A stretch of DNA of 64,000 nucleotides, taken from NCBI RefSeq assembly GCF_000226115.1, contig NC_016462.1, positions 310,001 to 374,000 on the forward strand. Reading direction: 5' to 3'. Shown here piece after piece: positions 1-11,855 of this stretch. The notes beneath the pieces are model-generated. The model did no database searches. It was not told the DNA's origin and worked only from the letters and a program-made list of their open reading frames with translations. The position numbers were made by a program, and so were the translations under genes. This DNA comes from Thermothielavioides terrestris NRRL 8126. Lineage: Eukaryota; Ascomycota; Sordariomycetes; Sordariales; Chaetomiaceae. How positions within the stretch are numbered: the first letter of the stretch is position 1; each line of letters opens with the position of its first letter.

Positions 1-1515
1 TGGTGGGAATAGAGAATGGGAGTGCAAGAAAAAAGGTTGTTGGAGAGAGTTGTGTGAGTTGAAAGAGGGGCAGAAGAGCTTTCAGAATTTAAGCGCAGCT
101 TGATTCGGGGTTGGCTTCCATGACGTTCCGTCGGTTTCCTCAACCCCACTACGCGCGGGTACCGCGAGCTACTTCTCGATTGGCCTGGCAACCTCGACGC
201 AGCCTTCCGACCGCATCCACACTCTCCTGGAAGGTTCTGCCAGGCTCCTGCAACAGCCCTGCCCGACTCTTTGTTCTTGGGGGGTGCAGTTAGCAAAGAA
301 CTTTTCGCCATCCCGTCCCGCAACCTGAGCTGGACGGTGATTGTCAGTTGGCATTCCATTCTCAGCGAACCGGTGGAGGACATGAAAGGAACAAGAATAT
401 AAGTGAAAGAGAACGAAATGCGTAGAAGCAAACCGGAGGCGAATCTTCTGGGGCACAGTAGACTCGAGCCAGAGTCCTTGGCCTGGAAGAAGCCAGAACA
501 ACCGGTACACCCATTCACGTTAGCAACGAAACCGAATCGACTGGTATCTTCCAGGTTTACTTCAGAGTACGTGCTGCTCCCTGGGGGACTTCCGGTCTTT
601 GATTCCTCCAGGTCACAATCCGCTCGAGGCAGAACTTGCCACAGGCCCGGGTTTGCAAGTTGTGTTCTCCGAGGTCAAGGACATGGCCAGGTAGCAACGT
701 GAAGTGCCTGATCAGGGGATGTGATTTTGGCCCAACTCCATTAGGTACACCACACACAAATCCTGGGTCTGCAGCTTCCTCGATATTCCTTTCCGTCGCC
801 GAACCGATATTCCCCATTGAGAGCTGTCTCCGGCTGGAGCTGCAAGCACGCCCTGAGCGAAAGCTGGAGGCCATGCCCTGTTGCCCTGTGCGTCTCGCAG
901 CATGCAATGGCGAAATGTACCCCGAAGTACCTCTGAGGCCCACCCATCCATTCTGACTCGGCCCGCCTCCCTGGGCACTTTGGTTGCCTGAAGCCAAGCA
1001 GGGCGCGCAATATCTGTCAAATAATACAACTGAATACCTTGCAGTTGCTATCTCTTGCTGGGCGGCATGACATCTGCTCGCTTGCTTCGAATGCGCACAA
1101 AGAAAGGACAAGATGTCAACAGGACTCATACTTGGTAAAACAATTGCTTCCTTAACCCCACCGCTCCCACCAAGCTCGGAGATGAGGTAATGAGGCGATA
1201 ACTCAGATAACGCCCAGCTGCCCCGCACCCCTCTCCTGCACAGCTCAGCCAAGCAGGCGGGGCAAGGCTGCTCTGTCATGAATGCGGCTGGTGCCTACCC
1301 AACTCCGGACTCGGTTCTTGTGCGCCACAAGACAGATTTGAAAATTCGCATGAGGGCTTGTACCAGCGAACAAGATGGCGTGGACCAGGCAATCATTTGA
1401 ACAATATATGCTCATTTGCCTTGGATTAGAATTTTCTTCTTGTGCTGTGATGTTTCCCACCAACCCTATTGTACACAGAGACAGCGCTCGCTTGCGAACA
1501 GCTGTACCAGGCCTC
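1..1515. other. Leading non-coding stretch
   Basis: No open frame here shows family similarity, and those present lack convincing ATG starts or splice continuity. The right end presumably holds the 3' untranslated region of the kinase gene that ends at 1516. I see no tRNA or repeat. Confidence 0.5.
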
Positions 1516-2872
1516 TTAGTCTTCAGCAAACCAAGGATGCTGCAACGCCTCCCGCGCCGTGATCCTCCGCAAAGGATCCATGCAGGTCATCTTGCAGATG
1601 AGATCCCTGAACTGGGGGTCTACCTGCTGCCACCTCCCAAAGGGCAGCCTCGGCTCCTTCTCGCTGAAGGTACAAAGTAGTTCCTTGAGACGCTTGACGA
1701 ACGGATTATCGTCTCCCCCGTGATAAGCAATAAAGCCCTCGAAATCCTCCATCTCGCTGGCAAAGAAGGACAGGTGGCGCCGGAGTATCAGGTCCGCCTG
1801 CTGCTCGGGCGAAGCACGGTTCGCCTCGTCTGAAAAGAACACCATCCTCCCTGTCCACGCAAATATCGCCTGGGTACCAACCAGTCAGCACTTGTGTGCT
1901 GGGTTTTCAGCTCACGGTAAGAACTCACCACGATGGCAAAGGAGTAGATGTCTGATGGGGTGTTCTGAATTCCCCGAGCCCAAGCCTCCGGGCTTCTCCA
2001 GAAATGGTTCCCAGACAAGCGATCTGTGAGGCCCTTAGCCTTGGGCGGAAGTACCACTGCAGCTTCCAGGTCGGTGATCTGGACATTGCGCCATGCAAGG
2101 TCGCCATTGTTTCGCTTGAAGGAATCCATCATGATGTTTGTGGGTTTGATATCTGTGAACCACGTCAGCATACGGGCCACAATCCTGTAAGAGAGTGACT
2201 GACCAGTGTGGATGATGTGCTGGTCGTGCAGATCAGCGAGGCCAGCAAGGGCGTCCCTTATGATGGCCTTTTTGGCGGTGGAAGAAAGAGCTGCGATGTC
2301 GACATGGAGCAGTCCCTTCTCGAGATAGGGGAAGACGAGAATATGCCGCTCAGGAATGCTGTCCACGGCTGTTCGGATATGTGGAGAGTGCTCGACATGC
2401 TTCTGTAGAGAAAGGATGTAGTCGAGGTCGCCTGGGATGATGTCCTTGAGAATGAACTGACTCCCCTCGTGGCTGATAAGTGGGAGGTGGTTAGGATATT
2501 CCGTCCTCTGGCCATGCACCGGGGCACATCTCAAGAAAAGGGTCAACCTCACATTGCGTGGTACACACACCAGATCCTTCCAGCGGCGGGTCGCTCGGAA
2601 AGCACTTCATCAATGACATAGGACTTGCCCAGAGATGACTTGAGTTTTGATCCTACGGGCAAGGGCTGCTGTCCGATGGTGATGGCGGACGCAGATGTGG
2701 GGGTGGACACTGAAGACAAGCTGGCAATTCGATGGGAACAGTGTGTTGCTGCCTTTTGAGGCAAATTCTGTAGGCGAGAAGGAGGGCGTGAAAGGAAAAC
2801 GGAGGAGCGGTAAAGTGACGGAAGTCGGCAACGAAGCGTCCGCGCAGATAGCTGGACTGCGCGTGGTGCCAT
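1516..2872 (-). CDS. Protein kinase-like protein with DLE motif, putative mitochondrial presequence
   Basis: Four exons (2553-2872, 2204-2472, 1929-2152, 1516-1869) encode 388 residues. The start is the first ATG of an arginine/serine-rich, acid-poor leader of about 40 residues that looks like a mitochondrial presequence (inference). The kinase fold follows: a FILK lysine near residue 116, the catalytic loop HTDIKPTN (D197, K199, N202), a metal-binding position written DLE (D224) instead of DFG, an SPE in place of APE near 252, and a C-terminal lobe ending in a typical R-I-T-A-x-E-A-L-Q-H-P-W subdomain XI. The glycine-rich loop is not recognisable. The catalytic aspartate and lysine are present, so activity is possible, but the altered DFG and missing P-loop leave it open. 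It is divergently arranged with the hydrolase gene at 3392. The substrate is unknown. Confidence 0.8.
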
Positions 2873-3391
2873 GGCAAAGTATCTGCTTAAGGGTGGTTGT
2901 TTACTGTGCACGGGATATTGATGAATGTCAGACACTGACCCCAGCTGATGTGGACGAATCAGTCGCTGCTTGTTATTGAGGCTGGACACTGCAGCGAGCG
3001 ATCATGCCCGATTAACACGCTCTCGTGTATACTAAGCGTTCCAATCATCGTGAATTTTGAATTATCTTGCCATCTGCGACCTCGATTCACAACTGATCGA
3101 GCTAAGCTACTGTGAGGTTGAAACTGGAAGGTTCGCAAGTGCGCAAGTGTCAGAATTGACCCCAAGTAGCGACCTAGGGTAAGCACTGGGTGGGGCCTGC
3201 CAAGTCTTCACAGCCATTGCAGCCATCGCATGTAGCTACACAGTGCGGATTACAAGCGCATCCCAAGCCAAGATTTTACGCCTTAGCGTCGGGTCAGAAT
3301 AGCCTTGCATTTGACCTCCTCAAACTCGTTTAGAGCTGGTTAACCACCATTGAAACACTTCTTCCTGAGCACCAAGACCGTCTTGCCCATC
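2873..3391. other. Divergent intergenic region
   Basis: These 519 bp separate the kinase start (minus) from the hydrolase start (plus) and must hold both promoters. I see no clear TATA box, repeat or small gene. Confidence 0.45.
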
Positions 3392-4691
3392 ATGCTGATT
3401 AAAGAGAGCTTTGCCGATGTGCAGACTGCCGCCAATGGCAAGGAGAGCTCAATGCGTAAGCATGCGCCGGTATTTCGGTGCCCTTCTTCGACAGTGCATT
3501 GATGAAGGGTGGTGGACTGGAAGGGCCGGAAAAGGCAACCAAGCAAAGTACTTCTACTCACAACTTGAATCCAATTGACAGGAATCTTCTTGTTCCATCC
3601 CACGATCCCTGGATATCCCAATGCGTGAGTGCCAATATTCCCGCGAGACGAGGGAGCGGCTGTCTGTTGATCTGCCCACTTACATTGTCTCTGCCCAGCC
3701 GCTTCCCCGGAGTTGTGCTCTTCAGCGAGATCTACCAGGGTATGCAAGAATACAACTCCTTTCCGCCAGAGGTCCGTCCCATTGGCTGAGCTTTGTTGAA
3801 TTCCCCAGTCACCGGCCCGGTTGCCAGGTTTGCGAGGCAGATTGCTGGCCAGGGATACATCGTCGCCGCCCCCAGCAGCTATCATGACTTTACCGGGCCC
3901 GAGCCCCTGGCGTACGACGTGCCGGGGACAGACCAGGGAAACAAGTGGAAAGTAACCAAGGTGGGCTCGACACCGTTTTACGCCGATCTCCCTCAGGGAA
4001 GTCACAAGCTCACCTACCTCTGCCTGTGGACGACGTAACATCAACAACAGACCCTCGAATCCTACGATGAAGACTCCCACAAAACGGTGGACTACCTCCT
4101 CTCCCTGCCCACGTGCAACGGCCGCATCGGCGCAACCGGAATGTGCCTAGGCGGGCACCTCGCCCTGCGCGCAAGCGTATTGCTCCCCCATCTTTCCCCC
4201 CTCCCCCGGGTCCTCTGCCCCTCTATGCTCCCGAGTCACTGACGAACCTCTCTGGCCCCCAGCTTGACCCGCGCATAAGCGCAGCGGTGTGCTACTTCCC
4301 GACAGACATCCACACGCGGACGCTGGGGCCGCACTCGGGGCCGGACAGCTCGGCCGCGGCGCCGTCGGCGGACAGCGCGCACACGCTGGACCAGCTGGCG
4401 CGCATCCGGGGCGAGGTGTCGCTGATCTTCGGCGTCAAGGACACGCACGTGCCGGACGCCGGGCGCGACCTGATCCGGCGCAAGCTGCGCGAGGCCGGCG
4501 CGACCTTCAGCTTCCACGAGTTCGCCTGGGCCCAGCACGCCTTCATCCGCGACGAGCTCAGCAAGGGCCGCTACGACCCGGCCGTCAGCAAGGCCTGCTT
4601 CGAGATCCTCCTCGAGCTGTTCGGCCGCGTGCTCCGCACTGAGCTCGGCGAGCCCGAGGGCAAGGTCCCTGATGTCGAGCACGTTTGCTGA
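3392..4691 (+). CDS. Dienelactone hydrolase family protein
   Basis: Six exons (3392-3455, 3582-3624, 3699-3739, 3809-3951, 4051-4176, 4263-4691) give 281 residues. The alpha/beta-hydrolase of the dienelactone hydrolase family has its cysteine nucleophile in GMCLGG (C129), the acid in GVKDTHVP (D199) and the histidine in WAQHAF (H231), in the right order and spacing. Known members hydrolyse lactones or related carboxylic esters; the substrate here is unknown, and no degradation gene lies beside it. The N-terminal exons are tiny (43 and 41 nt) and were recovered from frame continuity: IFLFHPTIPGYP, then RFPGVVLFSEIYQ, then VTGPVARFARQIAG. The fifth intron uses a weak GTATTG donor; a GC donor six bases upstream would remove two residues. 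No signal peptide is seen, so a cytosolic enzyme is expected. Confidence 0.88.
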
Positions 4692-5360
4692 GAGGAGGAC
4701 GGAGCGGCGGGGGTTTTGTCTTTTTTACCTGCTCCCTACTCCAGCTACCCGTATGCCTGAGCTGGAGGGCCTGAGAGTGACCTGCTGCGTTCAAAGGCCT
4801 TGGCGAGGACGATGTGGATTTGTGGTTGGGGTACATAGAATGGCCGAAATTGTGTGACTGACTCGGGAATACTGCACCTCGCTGGCTTAGCAGGACGGAA
4901 TCACTGGCATTAATTAGCTGGACTCCTGTGTCAATGACCGCTTTTGGACGGCGTGCCACGCCCTTCACCAGCGGTATCCGTGCAGTTAGGAAGTAGATCG
5001 CCAAGATCTTTCTTTGCTCTAAATGCTGGGTTCTACAGACCCCAAGTCTATACACAACTGTAAGTTCGCCAAGGCCAGCTGTCGGCCCTGTGATCTACTC
5101 ATGCAATGCTTCTCAGCCCAATTCTCGACGCCCTCCACCCAAGACAAGGCAAAGATAAACACTCTAAACTGTAACGCCATATGACAGTTTTGTTTTTCCA
5201 CATACCCTGGCCATAAATTTTTCCATGCTCCATTTCGGTCCCAAATAGCCATGCCCATGCAATAACAGACAGGCTCAGTTGAAGGTGGCCTGCCAGACCC
5301 ATCTCTATAGAAGCCGACGTTTTCCCCTGTCACGCTCCCGCAGCAAATGCAATCGGACGC
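4692..5360. other. Convergent intergenic region
   Basis: These 669 bp lie between the 3' ends of the hydrolase and channel genes. They should contain both 3' untranslated regions. No other feature is seen. Confidence 0.45.
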
Positions 5361-8307
5361 TCAGAACCTAGCCGAGGACCCGGCAGCACCGCTACCCGAG
5401 GCTGCCCCTCCCTGCGCAGGAGGATCACCCTGTGGCGGCCGGCTTACGCTGCTCCCCCGCGGCCTCGCGCCGACCGGGGACCTTCCCGACGCGGCTCGCT
5501 GAACCGGCGCGCCCGGCTGCTGGACGTTCGGATACGTCGGCCCCGCGCCCATCGACGGAGAGCCAAACGAGCCCGGCTGGAGGGGGATGCCGGCAGCGTC
5601 GACGGCGCCGGGGGCCAAGCCCTGCGGATCATACGCCGTCCAGGTGGTGAAAGGCGACGCGCCAGGCGGGGCTGGCATGCCCGCCTGTCGCTCGACGTCG
5701 AACGAACGCTGGGTGTTTTGGCGAGTCGAGGTTGAGCTGCGAGTCAGCTGGAGAGCTGGCATGTCGGCGTTCTCGCCAAGTAGGACATTAGGCGGGAGCG
5801 TTTCGCCAGCCTTACGACGGCCGCGCTGGGACTCGCGGGCGCTGAGGGCATCCGTGCGCGGTGACGCTCCTGCGGCGCCGGTGCGGCTGCGGTCAGCCGA
5901 GGGGTCGCGGCCGGCGAGGGTGTTCTCATAACCCCAGTCATCGAGCGCCTCGGCCACGGGACTGGTGGTGTTGATCTGCTCGGCTGCTCGTTGTTCAGCA
6001 GACGTGTTCGCGACAGTGCCAGCGGCCTCGTCGGGGTTCTGGTTGGCCAGCTTCTTGGCCGCCTTGCTCTCCTCGGACTTGGCGCGGGCGTTGGCGGCGA
6101 ACTCGTCCGTGACGGCAACGCTGTACGTTGGGTTGGAAGGTCCGCCAAGAGGATCGCCGCCGCCGCCGGGGCCGTTGATGGGAACGCGCTTGAGCGCGAG
6201 GGCAAGCGCACACATGAACTTGGAGCGGCGCGTGGCGCGGACGGCCTCGTTGTGCCAGTTGGACTTGTGCTTGATGGCGATCGTGAGCGTCAGCTTATCG
6301 CAGTTGCCAACACCGCCCACACCGATCGCGATATCCGGCTGGAAATCACGGCAGTTCTCCGGCGCGCGCACGAATTTCTCCATTTCCTGGCGCAGCAACT
6401 CGATATCCTCGAACGACGTGTCAAACGAGACGTTGACTTCAATCACCTCCTTCATGGCCTTGCTTCGGGTCACATTCTCAATCCAGAGATTGTTGAGAGA
6501 GATGTTGGGCACCTTGATTTGTTAGCCGACAACCAGGGTACGGTAGAATTGGCCAAAATTGGCCGGGGGTAAGCCTACCTGCACGACCTGCATCTTGTCG
6601 ATACGTGTGAAGACCGTGTAGAGAAGGGAGATCTTCTCGACGATCAACTGTTCCTTTTCAGGGCCGGTGATGTCGACGCGATCACCCACGTCGTACGGGT
6701 GCTTCACGAAGAGAAAGATGCAGGAACCCAAGAATTCCTGGGTGGTGACAGCGAAGACGAAGGACAGGGAGAGCAGAGTGGTTCCGGCTGTCGTTAGAGT
6801 GGCGATGAAGCTGCTCTGGAAGACGGCCACTGGGGTTGGTTAGTAAAAAGAAAAAGAGGCCCGCGCGAACCAAGGGAGGACAAGACATACAGAAGATGAT
6901 GATGACCACAATCAGGACGACAAACAGGAGCACCTTGTCGAAGACGGCGAGCGCCTGGCTGATGTCCTTCATGCTGTTGGCGATGGCCTTGCGCTCCTTT
7001 CCGATGTCGACGACCTTGCGGATCATCTCGTCCAAGCTGATGTCGCCGTTATGATCGGCATCGATGGCGTAGAAGCACTCTTCGGCCTCCTCGCGGTGGG
7101 CGGGACCCATGACCTCGATGATGTCGTCCATGGAGAGGGCATCTTGGCCTTCGACGACAAAGGACATCCAGATGCGGCGAGCCATAGCCTCGGAGCTGCG
7201 CACCTTCTCGAGCGCTTCGACCACGACAGAGTGGGCCGAATTAGGGTTGAAGACCTGCTTTCCGGTGATCTCGGAAGCGAGGTTCCCGAACACGGACGTG
7301 ATCTTGTCGCCCAGACGGCCGACATCGCCGACCAGTCTCATGGGGGCGGAGGCAACGCCCTTCCTGTTGCGCGACTTGCCGCCGCTGAGGATGGTGTCGA
7401 TGCTGTCGGCGATGATGTAGTCCTCGTGTTCGAATTCGGGACAGTACATGGGGAAGAGAGTGCGCGAGGCCTCGTACATCAGACCCAGGAGGTAGATCTC
7501 GCGCTTGGAATCCTGGATCCGGTTGGCAAAGGAGCGCTGGTGGTAGGTGATGCTGATGAGCTGCACGAGGAACTTCTCTCCCAGGAGAACGGCCGAGGAC
7601 AGGAAGAGCGACAGCAGGATGCGCTCGATGGTATCCTCCCACTGCCTGTTCGTGCCTTGGAACATGAACTTGAAGGACAGCCAGGAGGCCAGACCCCAGA
7701 AGAACAGCGAAAAGGGGATCTCGAGGGCGCGCAGGACGGTGGCATATTTTCTCGTGCCGGAGCTGATGACGCCGCAGAAGAACATGAAGAGGAAGGGCAG
7801 GAAACGGGCAACCATCTTGCCGGCCCACAGGGCTAGCCATGATGTCTCGATCCAGACGAAAAGCAGGAACAAGCTGTGGCTGCGCCCGTCGCCGAGAGAG
7901 ACGCGATCCTTGTCGCCGGTGAGCGGCAGGACGACGATGGGAACGGCAAGCAGAATGGCGACGGGGGCCACGTAGACGAGGTAGCGGGTAATGACGGAGA
8001 AGCCGACAATCTTGTTGTACAAGCGGCCCATGGCGTTGAGCGAGGCGTCCTCGGACAGGTCAGTCGAGCCAGTGCGCTGGAGGTCGTTCCGAACACGCCT
8101 CCTGCCGGCGGGCCCGCCGACGGCCTTGTCAAAGAGGGCATGTTTCTCGTCCATGCGCTCGGTGTTGACCTTCCGAGAGCCGGTGATCGAACTGGCGTTG
8201 CTGCGGACGGGGCGCAGAGGTATCTCCTGCATCTCGCTGGCGCTAGGTTCGCCCGAGATGGGGAGGAAGCCCCTCTGCTGGGGAGACCGAGGCGATCTTA
8301 ACGACAT
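5361..8307 (-). CDS. MscS-type mechanosensitive channel with EF hand
   Basis: Three exons (6891-8307, 6579-6829, 5361-6512) encode 939 residues. The first true ATG in frame is at 8307. About six hydrophobic segments lie between residues 105 and 250 and near 457-475. They are followed by an EF-hand loop DADHNGDISLDE (about 416-427), then the pore helix and the MscS beta domain (FVKHPYDVGDRVDITGPE). The C-terminal 250 residues are Pro/Gly/Ser-rich and probably disordered. This order, with the EF hand just before the pore-lining helix, is that of the fungal Msy1/Msy2 proteins, which in fission yeast sit in the ER and limit calcium rise after hypo-osmotic shock (established knowledge). I therefore expect an ER or internal-membrane channel regulated by calcium. 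The upstream leader is pyrimidine-rich on the coding strand. Confidence 0.92.
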
Positions 8308-10220
8308 CGGTCGCAATCCCAAGGCTGATGAGACAGGGAGCACTCGCGGGGAGCTGTCTCAGCGGCAGTAATTTCTTCGCGCAGCACCAAGTCTCAGAAT
8401 TGGAACCAGAATACAGCGTCTGGCACGTCGGTGGCCGATATCAAGGATATCGGGGGAGCGGGAGGGAGTGAGCTGACTGTGGTCGACTCGCAGAGTATGA
8501 CGAAAAGAAGCCTCGGGTTGAGAGAACCAAGGCGAGATGAGAGCGGACCAAGAACACGGCAAAGAAAAAGAAGAAAGGCGAAGCAATTAGTTGAGATGTC
8601 GTCAATAACGATCAGAGACCGAATGATACGTGTCGAGCCCTCCCTCGGTGGATGGCATCAAGCATTGAGGCGTCGAGGATGAGGAGACGGGTGCATGCCA
8701 AAACGAGGGACCAGAAGACGGCAGCGAGAAGAGAGAGGGGATGCGTGTGTAAGTGCAACGTTATGTCACCTGGGAAGATCGAGATCAAGCGAGAGGCCGA
8801 GAGAGAGGGGTAGATGACCTCTGGTTGTGGTGGAAACAAGAGGGGAAGGGACAAAACGAGTGGAGTTGGGAGGCCGTTCTTTGTGAAGATCATTTTTGTC
8901 GAGACCTGGTGTTGGATCCATCGCCCGATGGATCGTGGCTCACTGGCCCGGGAATGGGGCCCTGGCCCCTGCATGCAGTGCAGGGTCTGCCGATTGGGTC
9001 CTTTTCAACTTCATCCTCGGCATGGAACAAACGGCGTGAAGAAAAAGGCACGCCAGTGGCACGAAAACACGAAAAACTGGGATGGCGCGCCGCGCAGAAA
9101 GCCGGGATGGCGCAGCCCTGCGCAGGGTCCAACCCGTGGACAAGTCTCGGCCTGCCATTCAGAGGGCGCCCTCGCGCCCTGTCCCCACTTCTTTCCCTGT
9201 TTCATGTTTGAGGCCCCTTTTAGTCCCTGGAGTTGATGACGGCCGCTGGCCTTTGTCCCAGCCAATTGGTTGGCCATGGGGCGGCACCAACCCACTGCGG
9301 CGCTGAGAACTTCTTTGAAGCTGACCTCAATTGAGTTTCGCATGGACAACCCGATATTGAAGGAGCATCCCAAGTACTCCGTACTCCGTATCTACACCAG
9401 TTGATGTTAGGTACTCCTACACCAGAAGTTGGGCAATGGATAATACTGTCCCTCCTGACGCAGCAGATGGTTACTGGGTGCTGCAGTCACTGGACATTGT
9501 ATCGGTAATTGCTTAGGTACGGATCATTGTGGACAGATCAGGTTGTCAAGCTGCTGTTTCGCAGTGCGGAGCTACCTATTTTGGGAGCAAAACTTGATCA
9601 GATTCTACGGTCCACCGGGTTCGGATTTCAGAAACAAGCAAACAAACCAAGAATGGAAAGAAGGTTTTGGCTGCTGACCACGACTTGGTATAGGCCTTCA
9701 GGATGGAGGTTGCACGAGTCCGCCTTGCTACATGGACGACGGCGTAACGTTTGGGCTGCACGATGGAGCTGCGATGGACTCGACGACTCGCCGAGTGTTC
9801 TGCGTTCGAGGCTGTCGGTCAGGCGACCAGACAAACGGGGACTACAACATGAATACCTAAGGTAGCGACCAATGGATGCTCATTACTTGTTTTCGTTGAA
9901 GGGCTCCTTGCTCAGGCGCCAGACTTGCTTGCGAGGAAGTCTTCGGGCAGGCTTTCCGGTGGTCTGAGCTCCTTTCGGACCCTAGAACTTAGAGCGCAAG
10001 ACGTCACCAAAAGCTAAGCTACACCTAAAGCTGCAGTGGGCCCCCACCACCAGAATCCGTCCCAGTTCCAAATCCCGAACCCAACCGTAGACAAGCAATC
10101 CCTAGTCCGCACCGCGCACTGCACCGTGCAATCGCGACCCTCATGCCGACGAGGCCTCAGAGAGGGCACTTGGTTGCTTGTTGATCGGATCGAGGCTACA
10201 AAAGGCACCAATTGCTGGAT
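8308..10220. other. Long divergent promoter region
   Basis: These 1.9 kb separate the channel gene (minus) from the SerRS gene (plus). A CT-rich tract on the minus strand around 8500-8880 is consistent with the channel's 5' leader. The 16-mer TACTCCGTACTCCGTA lies at 9375-9390. No supported gene; the longest frames start at non-ATG codons. Confidence 0.5.
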
Positions 10221-11855
10221 ATGCGGCCTCCGCTCGCCGGGCCGGGCAGGCCGTTCACCTGTCTGCGATGCCTGGTGCAGACTTCGCTCGGCCGCCCCGC
10301 CGCCACCTCTGCCCGCTACCAGCTCCGGAAGCCAGCGCCATTAGCCCCCTCCACCTCGTACCATACCACGCGGCCGCGCCTGCAGGACTCGCCTACCGCC
10401 GCGGAGCACCAGCAGCCGCCTCCCGTCCGGCAGCCAACCACGGCGCCCAAGGCCGTCCTCGACCTCAAGCACATCCGCCAGAACCCGGACCTCTACGCCC
10501 AGAACTGCCGCGACCGCAACTACCACGCCGCCGCCGCCTACCCTGCTCGCATCAATGATCTCTTTTCGCAGTGGCAAGCCAAGCAGCGTGAAGGCCGCGC
10601 CCTCCGCGAGCGGGGCAACCTCCTCCGCCGCCAGCTCGCCGACCCGCTGAATAGCCGCGACAATGCCGACGAGGAAGCCACCGCCGGCTTCCGCTCGCTG
10701 TCGCGCGAACAGCTGCTCGAAGAAGCCCGCAAAGTCAAGGCCGAGCTGGGCGCCATCGAAGACGCCGAGTCCGCCCTCGCCGCCGAGATGCAGCGCCTCG
10801 CCCTGGCCATCCCCAACCTGACCAGCGACGCCACCCCGCGGGGGAACGACCCGCTCGTGCTGAGCTACATCAACGACCACCCGGAGCCCGGGCCGGCGCC
10901 GTCCGACCGCGTGTGGCGCTCCCACGCCCACGTCGGCGCCGAGCTCGGCATCCTCGACTTCGCCGGCGCCGCCACCGCCTCCGGCTGGGGGTGGTACTAC
11001 CTCCTCGACGAGGCCGCCCAGCTGGAGCAGGCCCTCGTCAACTACGCCCTGACCGCCGCCACCCGCGCCGGCTGGCGCCAGGTCAGCCCGCCGAGCATGG
11101 TGTACTCGCACATCGCGGGCGCGTGCGGCTTCCAGCCGCGCGACGCGCACGGCGAGACCCAGATCTACACCATCGCGCAGGCCGCCGAGGACGCGGCGCG
11201 CGGCAAGCCCGAGCTCTGCATGGCCGGCACCGCCGAGATCCCGCTGGCGGGCATGAAGGCCGACACGGTCCTCGACGAGGCCGACCTGCCCATGAAGCGC
11301 GTGGCCGCGTCGCGCTGCTACCGCGCCGAGGCCGGCGCGCGCGGCGGCGAGACCAAGGGCCTCTACCGCGTGCACGAGTTCACCAAGGTGGAGCTGTTCG
11401 CCTGGACGGCGCCCGACGCGGCCGCAACCGCCGACGTGTTCGACGAGCTGCTCGACCTGCAGACCGACCTGCTGGGCTCGCTGGGGCTGCACTGCCGCGT
11501 GCTCGAGATGCCCACGGCCGACCTCGGCGCCTCCGCCACCCGCAAGTGCGACATCGAGGCCTTCTTCCCCTCGCGCCGCGACCGCAACGACGGCTGGGGC
11601 GAGGTCACCAGCGCCAGCATCTGCACCGACTACCAGACCCGCCGCCTCGCCACCCGCTTGAAGCTGGCCAGCGGCAAGCTGGTCTACCCCTGGACCGTGA
11701 ACGGCACCGCCCTGGCCGTGCCGCGGGTGCTGGCCGCCATCTTGGAGAACGGGTGGGACGAGAGCGAGAAGGCCGTCACCATCCCCGAGGTGCTGCGGCC
11801 GTGGATGGACGGCAGGGAAAAGATTGGGCCGAGGAATCGAGGGGGCGGGTCTTGA
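10221..11855 (+). CDS. dia4: Seryl-tRNA synthetase, mitochondrial
   Basis: One uninterrupted frame of 544 residues. The first ATG (10221) opens an arginine-rich, acid-free leader typical of a mitochondrial presequence. Residues about 75-200 form the N-terminal helical tRNA-binding arm (DLKHIRQNPDLYAQN, then heptad-like helices). The class II catalytic core follows, with motif 2 around 358 (RVAASRCYRAEAG) and motif 3 around 493 (NGTALAVPRVLAAILEN). The enzyme charges tRNA-Ser with serine. The presequence and divergent motif 2 point to the organellar form, named DIA4 in yeast. It converges on the giant coiled-coil gene. The frame is extremely GC-rich at third positions, which creates long spurious open frames on both strands. 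Confidence 0.92.
   Translation: MRPPLAGPGRPFTCLRCLVQTSLGRPAATSARYQLRKPAPLAPSTSYHTTRPRLQDSPTAAEHQQPPPVRQPTTAPKAVLDLKHIRQNPDLYAQNCRDRNYHAAAAYPARINDLFSQWQAKQREGRALRERGNLLRRQLADPLNSRDNADEEATAGFRSLSREQLLEEARKVKAELGAIEDAESALAAEMQRLALAIPNLTSDATPRGNDPLVLSYINDHPEPGPAPSDRVWRSHAHVGAELGILDFAGAATASGWGWYYLLDEAAQLEQALVNYALTAATRAGWRQVSPPSMVYSHIAGACGFQPRDAHGETQIYTIAQAAEDAARGKPELCMAGTAEIPLAGMKADTVLDEADLPMKRVAASRCYRAEAGARGGETKGLYRVHEFTKVELFAWTAPDAAATADVFDELLDLQTDLLGSLGLHCRVLEMPTADLGASATRKCDIEAFFPSRRDRNDGWGEVTSASICTDYQTRRLATRLKLASGKLVYPWTVNGTALAVPRVLAAILENGWDESEKAVTIPEVLRPWMDGREKIGPRNRGGGS

Noticed and set aside
557..1279. Minus-strand frame of 240 codons
   Set aside because: No domain, biased Cys/Arg/Ser composition and no splice context; likely chance.
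8307..8343. Extended start for the MscS protein at 8343
   Set aside because: The codon at 8343 is GTG; the first ATG in frame is 8307.
9509..9865. Plus-strand frame of 118 codons
   Set aside because: Begins at TTG rather than ATG and lies in the divergent promoter; no similarity seen.
10341..11492. Long minus-strand frame (383 codons) opposite the SerRS gene
   Set aside because: Shadow of the very GC-rich SerRS frame; composition is Gly/Val/Leu repeats with no motifs, while the plus strand has clear class II synthetase motifs.
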